Notes: a model not told the origin generated them from the sequence alone. Counted from the first letter of the stretch, positions 1 through 8,231 are shown. The stretch: DNA of 16,252 bases from Oscillospiraceae bacterium (GCA_029012165.1 JAQXLO010000218.1:1-16252); one strand, 5' to 3'. Translations and numbers: made by a program.

Positions 1-1486
1 CTCGCTTCATTTTTCCAAACGGGATGAGATGATCGCGGCGCCCATTTGCAAGGAAATCTGTGAGCGGCTTACCTTTTTACAGAGTGTGGGACTCTCTTAT
101 CTTACCCTGTCGCGCTCGGCGGGTACCCTTTCGGGCGGGGAGAGTCAACGCATCCGTCTGGCGACCCAGATCGGCTCCTCTTTGATGGGGGTTCTCTATA
201 TTCTGGACGAGCCGAGCATCGGTCTGCACCAGAGCGACAACGAAAAGCTTTTGCAGACGCTGAAAAACCTGCGTGACCTCGGCAACACCCTGATCGTAGT
301 CGAACACGACGAGGAAACCATGCTCGCCGCAGACCATATCGTGGACATCGGTCCCGGCGCCGGCATCCACGGCGGTCAGGTGGTGGCACAGGGCACGGCG
401 GAGGAAATCATGGCGTGCGAAGGCTCCGTCACCGGCGACTACCTCTCCGGTCGAAAAAAGATTCCCGTTCCCGAAACACGCCGCCCCGGCAACGGCAAAG
501 TTTTGCAGATTCTCGGTGCGGCGGAAAACAACCTGAAAAATATCGACGTCACCTTCCCCCTCGGGCAGTTTATCGCTGTCACGGGCGTATCGGGCAGCGG
601 CAAATCCTCCCTTGTGAACGAGATTCTCTATAAAAAACTGGCGGCGGAACTCAACGGCGCCAAAAAATTCTCCGGCAAGCATCGGGAAATGCACGGCATT
701 GAGCATCTGGACAAGGTCATCAACATCGACCAGTCCCCCATCGGACGCACGCCCCGCTCCAATCCGGCGACCTACACCGGCGTGTTTTCCGATATCCGGG
801 AACTGTTCGCCGCCACCACCGACGCCAAAAAGCATGGCTACACCGGCGGGCGCTTTTCCTTTAACGTCAAAGGCGGACGGTGTGAAGCGTGTCAGGGCGA
901 CGGTATCGTCAAGATCGAAATGCACTTCCTGCCGGACATCTACGTCCCCTGCGACGTCTGCCACGGCGCGCGGTACAACCGGGAAACGCTGGAAGTGAAA
1001 TATAAAGGAAAATCCATCTACGATGTGCTGGAAATGACCGTGGAGGAAGCCATGCATTTCTTTGAAGCACAGCCGAAGATCTACCGAAAGATCAAGACCC
1101 TCTACGATGTGGGTTTGGGCTATGTCAAGCTTGGGCAGTCCTCCACCACCCTGTCCGGCGGCGAAGCACAGCGGGTAAAGCTTGCCACGGAGCTGTCCAA
1201 GCGTTCCACGGGCAGGACGATGTACATCCTCGACGAGCCGACAACGGGACTGCACACGGCGGACGTGCATCGGCTCATTGACGTTTTGCAGACCTTCGTG
1301 GAGTCGGGCAACACGGTCGTGGTCATCGAGCACAACTTGGACGTGATCAAAACGGCGGACACCGTCATCGACCTCGGTCCCCGAGGCGGCAACCGAGGCG
1401 GCGAGATCGTGGCGTGCGGCACACCTGAACAGGTGGCACAGGTTCCCGGTTCCCTGACCGGGCAATACCTGAAAAAACTGCTGTGA
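1..1486 (+). CDS. uvrA: UvrABC excision nuclease subunit A, C-terminal part (5' end outside window)
   Basis: UvrA is the damage-sensing ATPase of nucleotide excision repair; it works as a dimer with UvrB in the cytoplasm. The frame is open from base 2 (S-L-H-F-S-K-R-D-E) with no start in view, so the gene enters from the left. About 495 residues are visible of a family norm near 940. In order: the ABC signature of the first ATPase half (LSGGESQRIRLATQ, near nt 130), its Walker B (YILDEPSIGLH, near 200), the Walker A of the second half (GVSGSGKSS, near 584-610), the zinc module CEAC...CDVC (cysteines from nt 881 and 950), the second signature (LSGGEAQRVKLATE, near 1150) and the second Walker B (YILDEPTTGLH). 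The C-terminus is complete and ends in TGA. The ATG at position 29 is internal. Identification is certain; only the truncation is a limit. Confidence 0.98.
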   Translation, partial: SLHFSKRDEMIAAPICKEICERLTFLQSVGLSYLTLSRSAGTLSGGESQRIRLATQIGSSLMGVLYILDEPSIGLHQSDNEKLLQTLKNLRDLGNTLIVVEHDEETMLAADHIVDIGPGAGIHGGQVVAQGTAEEIMACEGSVTGDYLSGRKKIPVPETRRPGNGKVLQILGAAENNLKNIDVTFPLGQFIAVTGVSGSGKSSLVNEILYKKLAAELNGAKKFSGKHREMHGIEHLDKVINIDQSPIGRTPRSNPATYTGVFSDIRELFAATTDAKKHGYTGGRFSFNVKGGRCEACQGDGIVKIEMHFLPDIYVPCDVCHGARYNRETLEVKYKGKSIYDVLEMTVEEAMHFFEAQPKIYRKIKTLYDVGLGYVKLGQSSTTLSGGEAQRVKLATELSKRSTGRTMYILDEPTTGLHTADVHRLIDVLQTFVESGNTVVVIEHNLDVIKTADTVIDLGPRGGNRGGEIVACGTPEQVAQVPGSLTGQYLKKLL

Positions 1487-1547
1487 TATTTTCTTTTTGA
1501 GAAACAGCGGTTTATGTATGCGTGCATAAAACAAAGGCTGTCGATAC

Positions 1548-1563
1548 AGGTGCCCGGGCGCCT
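1548..1563. repeat. 16-bp near-perfect GC palindrome downstream of uvrA
   Basis: AGGTGCCCGGGCGCCT reads the same on both strands except for one T/G pair. It has no loop and no T-run directly after it, so it does not look like an intrinsic terminator. It lies about 40 bp upstream of the -35 box of the next operon. It could be a protein-binding site or a chance GC palindrome. The remaining DNA between uvrA and the next gene (1487-1602) shows a weak TTTATG/CATAAA dyad (1511-1530) and no convincing terminator. Confidence 0.4.
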
Positions 1564-1602
1564 TGATCGGCGGTCTTTTTCATACAAAATCGAATTTACC
1601 TC

Positions 1603-1631
1603 TTGCAAGTGCGCCGCTTTTTCGGTATAAT
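1603..1631 (+). promoter_or_regulatory. Sigma-A type promoter of the five-gene operon
   Basis: TTGCAA (1603-1608), a 17-bp spacer and a perfect TATAAT (1626-1631). Transcription would start near 1638, giving a leader of roughly 28 nt before the ATG at 1666, with a GGAAAGG ribosome site in between. Base matches were seen directly; activity is inferred. Confidence 0.8.
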
Positions 1632-1665
1632 GTAAGGTGTATTATTATGTGGAAAGGTATGTGCT

Positions 1666-2991
1666 ATGGAAACTGTCCGTGCATTTCTGCAAGTGAATAA
1701 AGGGCGCTGGCTTTGGGCGGCTGCCGTCTTTCTTTTGGCCGCACTGCTTCCGGAGTATGTTTTCCCCTTGCTGTGTCTCACCGCTTATCTTTGCACCGTC
1801 CGCCGCTGTGTTTCCTTGCGGAGCACGGAAAAAGCCATGCTCGTCTATATGGCGTGGTCGGCTCTGGCGGTCAGCTACTCGGGCGCCAAGGCGTCTGCCC
1901 TCGCCATTCTTCTGCCGTGGTGTCTGTTCTTTTTCGGCAGTCGGATGCTGCTGTCCACCGTGGACAACGCCGACAAATTAAACGCCCTGTTCCTGTGCGG
2001 CGCCGCAAGCGGTGGGATCGCCGGCGGGATTGCGATCTTGCAAATGGTTCTGTTCCACTTTGGCGGGCCGCTCAAAAAAACGTTCAATCCTTTTTGGCAT
2101 CTGCTGGATATGCAGTTTGCCGACCTGGCCGTGCGCCTGCTGCCGCAGTCCGTGGTGCGGATGCTGCCTCGAACCCAGTTTATCGCCATCGCCGACCGGG
2201 CAAGCAGCACCTTCACCAACCCCCTGTTTCTTGCCGTTTTTCTGTGCATGATGGTGCCGTTCTGCACCTACTGCCTGTTTTATTTCCACCGCAGAGCCAC
2301 ACGCATTTTTGCGGCGCTGTGCCTGCTTTTGTGTGTCGGCGGCATCGCCGTTTCCTACTCGAGGGGACCGTACCTCGCCCTTTGTATCGTCTTTTTCGTT
2401 ATGCTGTTCTACGGCAGAAAGTACGCATGGAAGCTTCTCTGCACCGCCGGTGCGCTGTTGGTGGGGCTTTCGCTGTTTGCGGGCGGCGTGTTCCGCCGAC
2501 TGCTCACCCTGTTCAGCGGCAGGGATATCTCCGTCAACACCCGCTCCGAAATCTGGAAAGCCTGTTTTGAGATGCTTCGTGGACACTGGCTTTTCGGTTA
2601 CGGCACGGGAGTGGGCAATGTGCGCAATATGCTCCACGAAAACTACCGCATCCGTCAGCCCCATGCCCACAACCTGTTTCTGCAAATTCTGCTGGAACAG
2701 GGCGTGATCGGTCTGGCGCTGTTCGGGGCGATCCTCATCCTGTTTCTGCGCAACCTGTACCGCCTTGCCAAAAAGGGTGACATAGGGCGAGGCATTGCGG
2801 TCACCCTGCTGGGCAGTCTCGCCGGCTTCTGCGCCTGCGGCATGACGGATTACCTTTTCTACGGCATGAAGCCTTTGTGCTATTTTCTGATGCTGATCGC
2901 CCTCTCCGAATGTGCCCTGCGCATTTATACCGAGGACAAACCGCCCTGCGCCGAAGAACCGGCCGCAAAAGAACTTGTAACACAGAGTTAA
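1666..2991 (+). CDS. O-antigen ligase/polymerase-family (Wzy_C) membrane protein
   Basis: Polytopic membrane protein of 441 residues with about ten to twelve hydrophobic segments, starting at ATG with GGAAAGG upstream. The family signature lies in the second half: a membrane helix followed by SYSRGP (230-235), a predicted outside loop with RSEIW (293-297), then the hallmark PHAHNLFLQILLEQGVIGL around H333 and H335. Proteins of this fold join or polymerise undecaprenyl-linked glycans on the outer face of the membrane; the arginine- and histidine-containing loop is the catalytic side. In a Gram-positive background the substrate would be a capsule, teichuronic-type polymer or S-layer glycan rather than lipopolysaccharide, but nothing here shows which. 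There are no glycosyltransferases, flippase or sugar-nucleotide genes nearby, which is unusual for this family. It is the first gene of an operon whose second gene follows after 10 nt. Family assignment is firm; substrate unknown. Confidence 0.88.
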   Translation: METVRAFLQVNKGRWLWAAAVFLLAALLPEYVFPLLCLTAYLCTVRRCVSLRSTEKAMLVYMAWSALAVSYSGAKASALAILLPWCLFFFGSRMLLSTVDNADKLNALFLCGAASGGIAGGIAILQMVLFHFGGPLKKTFNPFWHLLDMQFADLAVRLLPQSVVRMLPRTQFIAIADRASSTFTNPLFLAVFLCMMVPFCTYCLFYFHRRATRIFAALCLLLCVGGIAVSYSRGPYLALCIVFFVMLFYGRKYAWKLLCTAGALLVGLSLFAGGVFRRLLTLFSGRDISVNTRSEIWKACFEMLRGHWLFGYGTGVGNVRNMLHENYRIRQPHAHNLFLQILLEQGVIGLALFGAILILFLRNLYRLAKKGDIGRGIAVTLLGSLAGFCACGMTDYLFYGMKPLCYFLMLIALSECALRIYTEDKPPCAEEPAAKELVTQS

Positions 2992-3001
2992 GGATAGATT
3001 T

Positions 3002-4882
3002 ATGACTACTGATTTTCTCCCCGTCTCCCGTGCAGATATGCAGGCGTGCGGCTGGGATCAGCCGGACTTTGTCTATGTCACCGGCGACGCCTATGTGGAT
3101 CACCCCTCCTTCGGCGTGGCGATCCTGTCCCGCCTGCTGGAAAGCGAGGGCTTTCGTGTGGCGATCCTTGCCCAGCCGGACTGGCACTCCACCCGGGATT
3201 TTGAACGGTTCGGTCGCCCACGTCTCGGTTTTCTCGTCAGCTCCGGCAACATCGACTCCATGGTGGCGCACTACACCGTGGCCAAGCAAAAGCGTTCCAC
3301 GGACTACTATTCCCCCGGGGGCAAACCGGGCAAGCGTCCCGACCGTGCCGTGATCGTCTACTGCCAAAGGATTCGGCAGGCTTTCGGCGACGTGCCCATC
3401 ATCATCGGCGGACTGGAGGCCTCCCTGCGCCGCTTCGCCCACTATGACTACTGGGACGACTGTGTGCGCCGCAGCATTTTGGTGGATTCCGGCGCAGATC
3501 TGCTGTCCTACGGCATGGGGGAGCGTTCCATCGTGCGCATCGCCAAGCTGCTGGACAAGGGTGCGCCCGTCCACAAAATCCACGATGTCCGTGGGACAGT
3601 CTACCTGACGACCCCGGACGACAAGCTGCACTTTGAGCCGGTCGGCGGCTTCCGCTTCGAGCAGCTGCGGCACGACAAGCGTCTGTACGCCCGTGCTTTT
3701 GCCTTGCAGTACCGGGAGCAGGACAGCATTGCCGGTCATGCGATCACCGAACTGTACGGCGATCGGATGCTTGTCCAAAATCCGCCCCAGCCGCCGCTGG
3801 AACGGGAGGAGCTGGACGCTGTCTACGCTCTGCCGTTTATGCGGGACTTCCACCCCATGTACAAAAAAGACGGCGGTGTTCCCGCCATTGAGGAGGTCAA
3901 GTTCTCCATCACCCATAACCGGGGCTGTTTCGGCGGGTGCAACTTCTGTGCGCTGGCGTTCCATCAGGGACGTTCCGTGCGCTCGAGAAGCATTGAATCC
4001 GTGGTACAGGAGGCGGAACTGCTGACAAAGCTGCCCGGCTTCAAGGGCTTTATCCACGACGTCGGCGGACCGACTGCCAATTTCCGATACCCCTCCTGCG
4101 ACCGGCAGCTGCAAAAGGGCGTCTGCACCTCGAGAAAATGTCTTGCCCCCACGCCGTGCAAAAACCTAAAGGTCGATCACAGCGAATACATCGAACTGCT
4201 TCGCCGTGTCGAGCGCATTCCCGGCATCAAAAAGGTTTTTATCCGTTCGGGCATCCGCTTCGACTACCTGATCTACGACAAGAGCGACGCCTTTTTCCGC
4301 AAGCTGGTGCGTGACCACGTCAGCGGTCAGCTCAAGGTTGCCCCCGAGCACTGCTGCGACAACGTGCTGTCTCTCATGGGCAAGCCCGGCATTCAGGTAT
4401 ACGACACCTTCCGCAAGCGTTTTTTCGAGCTGACGAAATCCTTTGCCAAAGAGCAGTACCTCGTGCCCTATCTCATGTCCAGCCATCCGGGCAGTACCTT
4501 GCAGGATGCGGCAACGCTGGCGTCCTATCTCAAAAAGAACAAGTGCCGTCCCGAGCAGGTACAGGACTTCTATCCCACCCCCGGCACTGCCTCCACCGTC
4601 ATGTACTACACGGGCATTAACCCGCTCACGGGCAAAAAGATTTACGTCGTCACCGACCCCCATGAAAAACAGCTTCAACGTGCGCTTTTGCAGTGGAGCC
4701 TGCCGAAAAATGCCGACCTTGTGCGGGAAGCCTTGATCAAGGCAGGGCGGCGTGATCTTATCGGCACCGGGGACAAATGCCTTATCCAGCCGAAAAATTC
4801 CCGTCCCATCCCCGCAAACCTGCCGAGAAAAAACGGCGGTAAACACAACAAATCCTCCAAAGGCGGTACATACAGAAAATGA
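3002..4882 (+). CDS. ygiQ: YgiQ-family radical SAM protein (UPF0313)
   Basis: A 626-residue soluble protein with the full length and pattern of the YgiQ family. The N-terminal 280 residues contain a region typical of this family (FLVSSGNIDSMVAHYT; IIIGGLEASLRRFAHYDYWDD). The radical SAM core follows with the CxxxCxxC motif C309-F-G-G-C313-N-F-C316, which would hold a 4Fe-4S cluster that cleaves S-adenosylmethionine. Further cysteines sit at CTSRKCLAPTPC, the usual extra cluster-like segment of this family. The tail is basic (KNGGKHNKSSKGGTYRK), suggesting contact with nucleic acid or a ribosome, though this is inference. The reaction of YgiQ proteins was not established as far as I know. The ATG has AAGGAT six bases upstream, and the gene begins 10 nt after the polymerase-like gene. 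Its stop overlaps the start of the next gene (ATGA), so the two are probably translationally coupled. Confidence 0.95.
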   Translation: MTTDFLPVSRADMQACGWDQPDFVYVTGDAYVDHPSFGVAILSRLLESEGFRVAILAQPDWHSTRDFERFGRPRLGFLVSSGNIDSMVAHYTVAKQKRSTDYYSPGGKPGKRPDRAVIVYCQRIRQAFGDVPIIIGGLEASLRRFAHYDYWDDCVRRSILVDSGADLLSYGMGERSIVRIAKLLDKGAPVHKIHDVRGTVYLTTPDDKLHFEPVGGFRFEQLRHDKRLYARAFALQYREQDSIAGHAITELYGDRMLVQNPPQPPLEREELDAVYALPFMRDFHPMYKKDGGVPAIEEVKFSITHNRGCFGGCNFCALAFHQGRSVRSRSIESVVQEAELLTKLPGFKGFIHDVGGPTANFRYPSCDRQLQKGVCTSRKCLAPTPCKNLKVDHSEYIELLRRVERIPGIKKVFIRSGIRFDYLIYDKSDAFFRKLVRDHVSGQLKVAPEHCCDNVLSLMGKPGIQVYDTFRKRFFELTKSFAKEQYLVPYLMSSHPGSTLQDAATLASYLKKNKCRPEQVQDFYPTPGTASTVMYYTGINPLTGKKIYVVTDPHEKQLQRALLQWSLPKNADLVREALIKAGRRDLIGTGDKCLIQPKNSRPIPANLPRKNGGKHNKSSKGGTYRK

Positions 4883-5817
4883 AAAAACAGCTCAAAGGGG
4901 CACTCCCCTGTTTCCTTGCCGCACTGATCTGGGGTATGTCCTTCGTATTCCAGAGCACCGGCGTGGAAAAAATCGATATTTTCACCTTTACGACCCTGCG
5001 CTCCCTGATCGGCGTTCTGGTGCTGATCCCCATGTCCGTTTTCAGCATACGGTTTGCGCAAAAGAAAAATCCCCAGCCCCCGCAAGTGCAAAAGAAAGCC
5101 CGCAAGGATCTGTTCAAAGCCAGTCTGCTGTGCGGCATCTGTCTGTTTTTCGGGCACAACCTCCAGCAGTCCGCTTTCGCCTACACCGAGGCAGGCAAAG
5201 TCGGCTTCTTAACGGCGCTGTATATGATTCTCGTCCCGCTGATCGGGCTGGTTTTCCTGCGGCGCAATGTGTCCAAGGCGGTTTGGTTCAGCGTTCTTTT
5301 GGCCTGCTGCGGCATTTTCCTCATCTCCTTTAAGCCCGGCGCCTTCGGCGGCTTCGGAAAAGGAGAGCTTTATGCACTGGGATGTTCCCTGTTTTTTGCC
5401 ATCCAGATCGTCATCTCCGACGAATATGCCAACCGTGTGGACTGCATCGCCATGTGCTGTGTGCAGTTTGCCGTCTGCGGTGTTCTGTCCGCCGTGTGTA
5501 TGTTCCTGCTCGAACAGCCCAACATGACCGCCATCCTCTCCGCCAAGTGGGAGCTGCTGTACGTCGGCGTGCTCTCCACCGCAGGTGCTTTCACCCTGCA
5601 GCTTGTCGGGCAAAAAAACACCGACCCTGTCCTTGCGTCCATGCTGCTGTGCCTGGAGTCCGTTTTCTCGGTGCTGTTCGCATGGATCATTCTCGGACAG
5701 CATCTCTCTGCGCAGGAGATCACCGGCTGTGCCGTGATGTTCATTGCCATCCTGCTTACGCTGATTCCCAAGGAAACGCTGCAAACGCTTTTGCATAAAA
5801 AAAGACTGAAAGGATGA
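4879..5817 (+). CDS. EamA/DMT-superfamily transporter
   Basis: Membrane protein of 312 residues with about ten hydrophobic helices in two internally related halves, the 5+5 layout of the drug/metabolite transporter superfamily. The N-terminus KGALPCFLAALIWGMSFVFQ is a typical EamA opening, and the second half repeats the pattern (LYALGCSLFFAIQIVISDEY; LVGQKNTDPVLASMLLCLES). It ends in a basic tail (LLHKKRLKG). Members export or import small metabolites, amino acids or nucleotides; the substrate cannot be read from sequence. The start codon overlaps the stop of the ygiQ gene by four bases, and the next gene starts 6 nt after its stop, with the AAAGGATG ribosome site lying in its last codons. 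Tight coupling to the following FAD oxidoreductase suggests that the transporter may handle that enzyme's substrate or product, but this is only inference. Confidence 0.92.
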   Translation: MKKQLKGALPCFLAALIWGMSFVFQSTGVEKIDIFTFTTLRSLIGVLVLIPMSVFSIRFAQKKNPQPPQVQKKARKDLFKASLLCGICLFFGHNLQQSAFAYTEAGKVGFLTALYMILVPLIGLVFLRRNVSKAVWFSVLLACCGIFLISFKPGAFGGFGKGELYALGCSLFFAIQIVISDEYANRVDCIAMCCVQFAVCGVLSAVCMFLLEQPNMTAILSAKWELLYVGVLSTAGAFTLQLVGQKNTDPVLASMLLCLESVFSVLFAWIILGQHLSAQEITGCAVMFIAILLTLIPKETLQTLLHKKRLKG

Positions 5818-5823
5818 TTCTCT

Positions 5824-7161
5824 ATGGGTAAAACGATTCTTGTCGCAGGCGCAGGTCACGGCGGTCTTGCCGCAGCGGCCGATCTTGCGAGAAAGGGTTA
5901 CGACGTCACGGTTTTGGAGCAGAAAGCCGAAAAGGATCTGGGCTACGACTGGACCGATATCTTCGCCCCCGGGGCTTTGATCACCGCAGGCGTACCCTAT
6001 CCGTCCCGCAGTCTGTACAGCTACAAGGAAAACATGACCTTCTTTCCCCCTTCCCAGAACATTGCGCTCACCCAGCACGTCCCAGAAAAGGAGCTGGAGA
6101 TCAAGATGGAGCGCAGGGATATCTACGCCCACCTGATCGCCCATGCCAAACGCTGCGGCGTGCAGTTCCGCTTTGAGACGCCTGTAAAAGCGCCCCTGCT
6201 TTTGGGCAGCCGTGTCTGCGGCGTGTATACCGGCGAGGAAAAGCTATACGCCGATCTGGTCATTGACGCCTGCGGCATGGATTCCGTTTTGCGTGCCGGA
6301 CTGCCGGAATTCTGCGGTGTGGAAAGTGCACCGCAGGACGGGGAGACCGCCTTTGTCTACCGTGCGTTCTATAAGCGCACCGGCGATTTTGCCCCCGAAC
6401 ACCCCTACGAAGTCTATGTTCTGCACCGGGGCAAACCCGAGGTCGCATGGGTCGCCACCGAGGAGGACTTTGCCGACGTACTGATCGTCCGCTTTGCGCC
6501 CTTCGGCATGGACACCGTTGAGGACACCCTGTCTGCTCTGCGCAAAACCAATCCCCACATCGGCGACACCGTTGTGCGCGGCGGACAGTTCGCCAAGATT
6601 CCCGTCCGTCAGCCCCTGTCCATGATGGTCGCCGACGGCTATGCCGCCATCGGGGACGCCGCATTTATGACCGTCCCGCTGATCGGTTCCGGCATCGCCA
6701 ACTCCCTGAAAGCCTCCCACATCCTGTCCCGTGCCGTCACGGACGACAAGGCGTGCGCCTTTACAGCGGAGACGCTGTGGAAATATCAGGTCGGGTACTA
6801 CAAACTTCTCGGCGCCGGTTTTGCCGCCATGACGTGCCTGAAAAACGCCATGCTTACGCTGGAGCCCGCCGAGGTCGATTTCCTCTTCGAGCGGGGCATC
6901 CTCACCGAGGACGAAATCACCATCACCGCCGACACTACCAATTTACAGTCCATGCTCAGTATGTCCGTCAAGGATCTGGTCAACCGTGCCAAGAAGCTCT
7001 GCACGGACAAAATTCTGCTGACCAAGATCCTGCGCATCGCCTCCCAGATCGCCTCTGCCACAGCCCTTTGCGCCATGATGCCCAAAACCTATTCCGTGCA
7101 GAACGTGCGCAAGTGGGTCGCCTCCTACAACACATTCTTTGCCAAGCTCAAGAAAGGGTAA
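5824..7161 (+). CDS. FAD-dependent oxidoreductase (geranylgeranyl-reductase/halogenase-like fold)
   Basis: Soluble 445-residue flavoprotein. The N-terminal dinucleotide-binding fold has G9-A-G-H-G-G14 and the ribose-binding acidic residue E32 (VTVLEQ). The second FAD motif, YAAIGDAAFMTVPLIGSGI (GDAA at 277-280), is typical of the p-hydroxybenzoate hydroxylase/geranylgeranyl reductase/tryptophan halogenase group. A segment VIDACGMDSVLRAGLPE between them matches the DG-motif region of that group. The last 150 residues are mostly helical, with no membrane segment or extra cofactor motif. The substrate is unknown: candidates are an isoprenoid, a quinone or a small aromatic. No isoprenoid or natural-product genes are adjacent. 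ATG start with GGATG and spacing of about 8 nt; 6 nt after the transporter gene and 6 nt before the pseudouridine synthase gene, inside the same operon. Confidence 0.85.
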   Translation: MGKTILVAGAGHGGLAAAADLARKGYDVTVLEQKAEKDLGYDWTDIFAPGALITAGVPYPSRSLYSYKENMTFFPPSQNIALTQHVPEKELEIKMERRDIYAHLIAHAKRCGVQFRFETPVKAPLLLGSRVCGVYTGEEKLYADLVIDACGMDSVLRAGLPEFCGVESAPQDGETAFVYRAFYKRTGDFAPEHPYEVYVLHRGKPEVAWVATEEDFADVLIVRFAPFGMDTVEDTLSALRKTNPHIGDTVVRGGQFAKIPVRQPLSMMVADGYAAIGDAAFMTVPLIGSGIANSLKASHILSRAVTDDKACAFTAETLWKYQVGYYKLLGAGFAAMTCLKNAMLTLEPAEVDFLFERGILTEDEITITADTTNLQSMLSMSVKDLVNRAKKLCTDKILLTKILRIASQIASATALCAMMPKTYSVQNVRKWVASYNTFFAKLKKG

Positions 7162-7167
7162 TTCTCC

Positions 7168-8139
7168 TTGAAAACGATCACGGTTCAGCCCAACGACGCC
7201 AACCAGCGTTTGGATAAATTTCTGACAAAAAGTCTGCCGAATCTACCCCAGTCGCTGATGTTCAAGTATATCCGTCTCAAGCGCATCAAGCGCAACGGCA
7301 AACGTGCGCAGATCGCCGACCGCCTGCAAAGCGGCGACGTCATCGAACTGTATATTGCCGACGAATTTTTTGAAAAGCCGCAGGCGCAGTATGATTTCCT
7401 CCGCGCTTCCCGGTCGCTGGACATCCTGTATGAGGACGACAATCTGATGCTGCTGAACAAAAAGGTCGGACTGCTGTCCCATCCCGACGAGACGGAATAC
7501 TGCGACACCCTCATCGGTCGGGTCAAACGATACCTTTATGAAAAAGGCGAGTACGACCCCGCCCGGGAGCAGTCCTTTACCCCGTCCCTCGTCAACCGCA
7601 TCGACCGCAACACCTGCGGCATCGTCATGGCCGCCAAAAACGCCGAGGCGCTGCGGCTGTTGAACCATATCGTCAAAACCCGGCAGCTGCACAAAATGTA
7701 CCTGTGCGTTGTCCACGGCAAGCTTCCCAAAAAGGAGGATACCCTGCACGGCTTTTTGATCAAGGACGAGAAGAACAACCGGGTCACCGTACTGCAATCT
7801 TCCCGCCCCGGCGCCAAGGAGATCCGCACCCGCTACAAAGTTCTCGATGTTCACAAGGGGCTCAGCCTTGTGGAGATCGAACTGCTCACGGGACGCACCC
7901 ACCAGATCCGTGCCCATTTGGCGTCCGTCGGCTGTCCTTTGCTGGGCGACGGCAAATACGGCACCAATGCCCTCAACCGTTCCTACGGCTACAAAAAACA
8001 GTTTCTGTGCGCCTACAGCCTCACCTTTGACTTCACCGAGGACAACGGCGCTCTGCAGTATCTGCACCAAAAAACCTTCTCCCTGCCCGATGTCTGGTTC
8101 GCAGATGCCTTTCTGGCACGCACTTTGTGGGAAAAATAA
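7168..8139 (+). CDS. RluA-family RNA pseudouridine synthase
   Basis: Converts uridine to pseudouridine in RNA, probably 23S rRNA. It has 323 residues, the family norm. An S4 RNA-binding domain occupies residues 8-70 (QRLDKFL...GDVIELY). The catalytic motif is V142-N-R-I-D146-R-N-T-C-G, the equivalent of HRLDRDTSG in characterised RluA enzymes, with D146 the expected catalytic aspartate; the Val-Asn at the front and Cys near the end are common variants in clostridia. The later motif LLTGRTHQIRAHLASVGCPLLGDGKYG is also family-diagnostic. The start is TTG at 7168, supported by AGAAAGGG at 7151-7158 and alignment with the S4 domain; no ATG fits. It is the last gene of the operon, 6 nt after the oxidoreductase. 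The exact target (RluC-, RluD- or RluB-like site) cannot be decided from sequence, so no symbol is given. Confidence 0.93.
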   Translation: MKTITVQPNDANQRLDKFLTKSLPNLPQSLMFKYIRLKRIKRNGKRAQIADRLQSGDVIELYIADEFFEKPQAQYDFLRASRSLDILYEDDNLMLLNKKVGLLSHPDETEYCDTLIGRVKRYLYEKGEYDPAREQSFTPSLVNRIDRNTCGIVMAAKNAEALRLLNHIVKTRQLHKMYLCVVHGKLPKKEDTLHGFLIKDEKNNRVTVLQSSRPGAKEIRTRYKVLDVHKGLSLVEIELLTGRTHQIRAHLASVGCPLLGDGKYGTNALNRSYGYKKQFLCAYSLTFDFTEDNGALQYLHQKTFSLPDVWFADAFLARTLWEK

Positions 8140-8151
8140 CCGATATTTCCC
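8129..8151 (+). terminator. Weak stem-loop at the end of the operon
   Basis: GGGAAAAAT (8129-8137) pairs with ATATTTCCC (8143-8151) with one mismatch and a 5-nt loop. It overlaps the stop codon of the pseudouridine synthase gene and has no T-run directly behind it; CTTTTT appears only at 8185-8190. It may protect the mRNA end or act as a poor terminator. Confidence 0.3.
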
Positions 8152-8169
8152 AGAGAAACTGAAAATTTA

Positions 8170-8217
8170 TTGTGAATTTCCCCACTTTTTCAGCAATACC
8201 TATTGCAGAATTCACAA
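8170..8217. promoter_or_regulatory. Nested inverted repeats overlapping the foldase promoter
   Basis: An outer perfect dyad, TTGTGAATT (8170-8178) and AATTCACAA (8209-8217), encloses an inner perfect dyad, GCAATA-CC-TATTGC (8193-8206). The inner dyad overlaps the proposed -35 box (TTGCAG, 8203-8208) and the outer right arm starts just after it. This fits an operator for an unidentified regulator; a role as an RNA structure is possible if transcription reads through from the operon upstream. Confidence 0.4.
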
Positions 8218-8231
8218 AAATAGTATAGAAT
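8203..8231 (+). promoter_or_regulatory. Candidate promoter of the foldase gene
   Basis: TTGCAG (8203-8208), a 17-bp spacer and TAGAAT (8226-8231). Transcription would start near 8238, leaving about 50 nt before the TTG start. That leader contains a short CCGGA/TCCGG hairpin (about 8245-8259). A second, poorer reading is TTCACA (8211-8216) with TATGTT (8235-8240). Confidence 0.55.

Noticed and set aside
1486..1510. Stem around the uvrA stop (CTGCTG...CAGCGG with inner TTTCT/AGAAA) as a terminator
   Set aside because: It needs a one-sided bulge of about six bases and has no T-run after it, so it is not convincing.
77..1534. Minus-strand open frame opposite uvrA
   Set aside because: Antisense shadow; the plus strand carries unmistakable UvrA motifs throughout.
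1666..2991. O-antigen ligase-like gene as part of a capsule locus
   Set aside because: No glycosyltransferase, flippase or nucleotide-sugar gene is in the window; the neighbours are unrelated.
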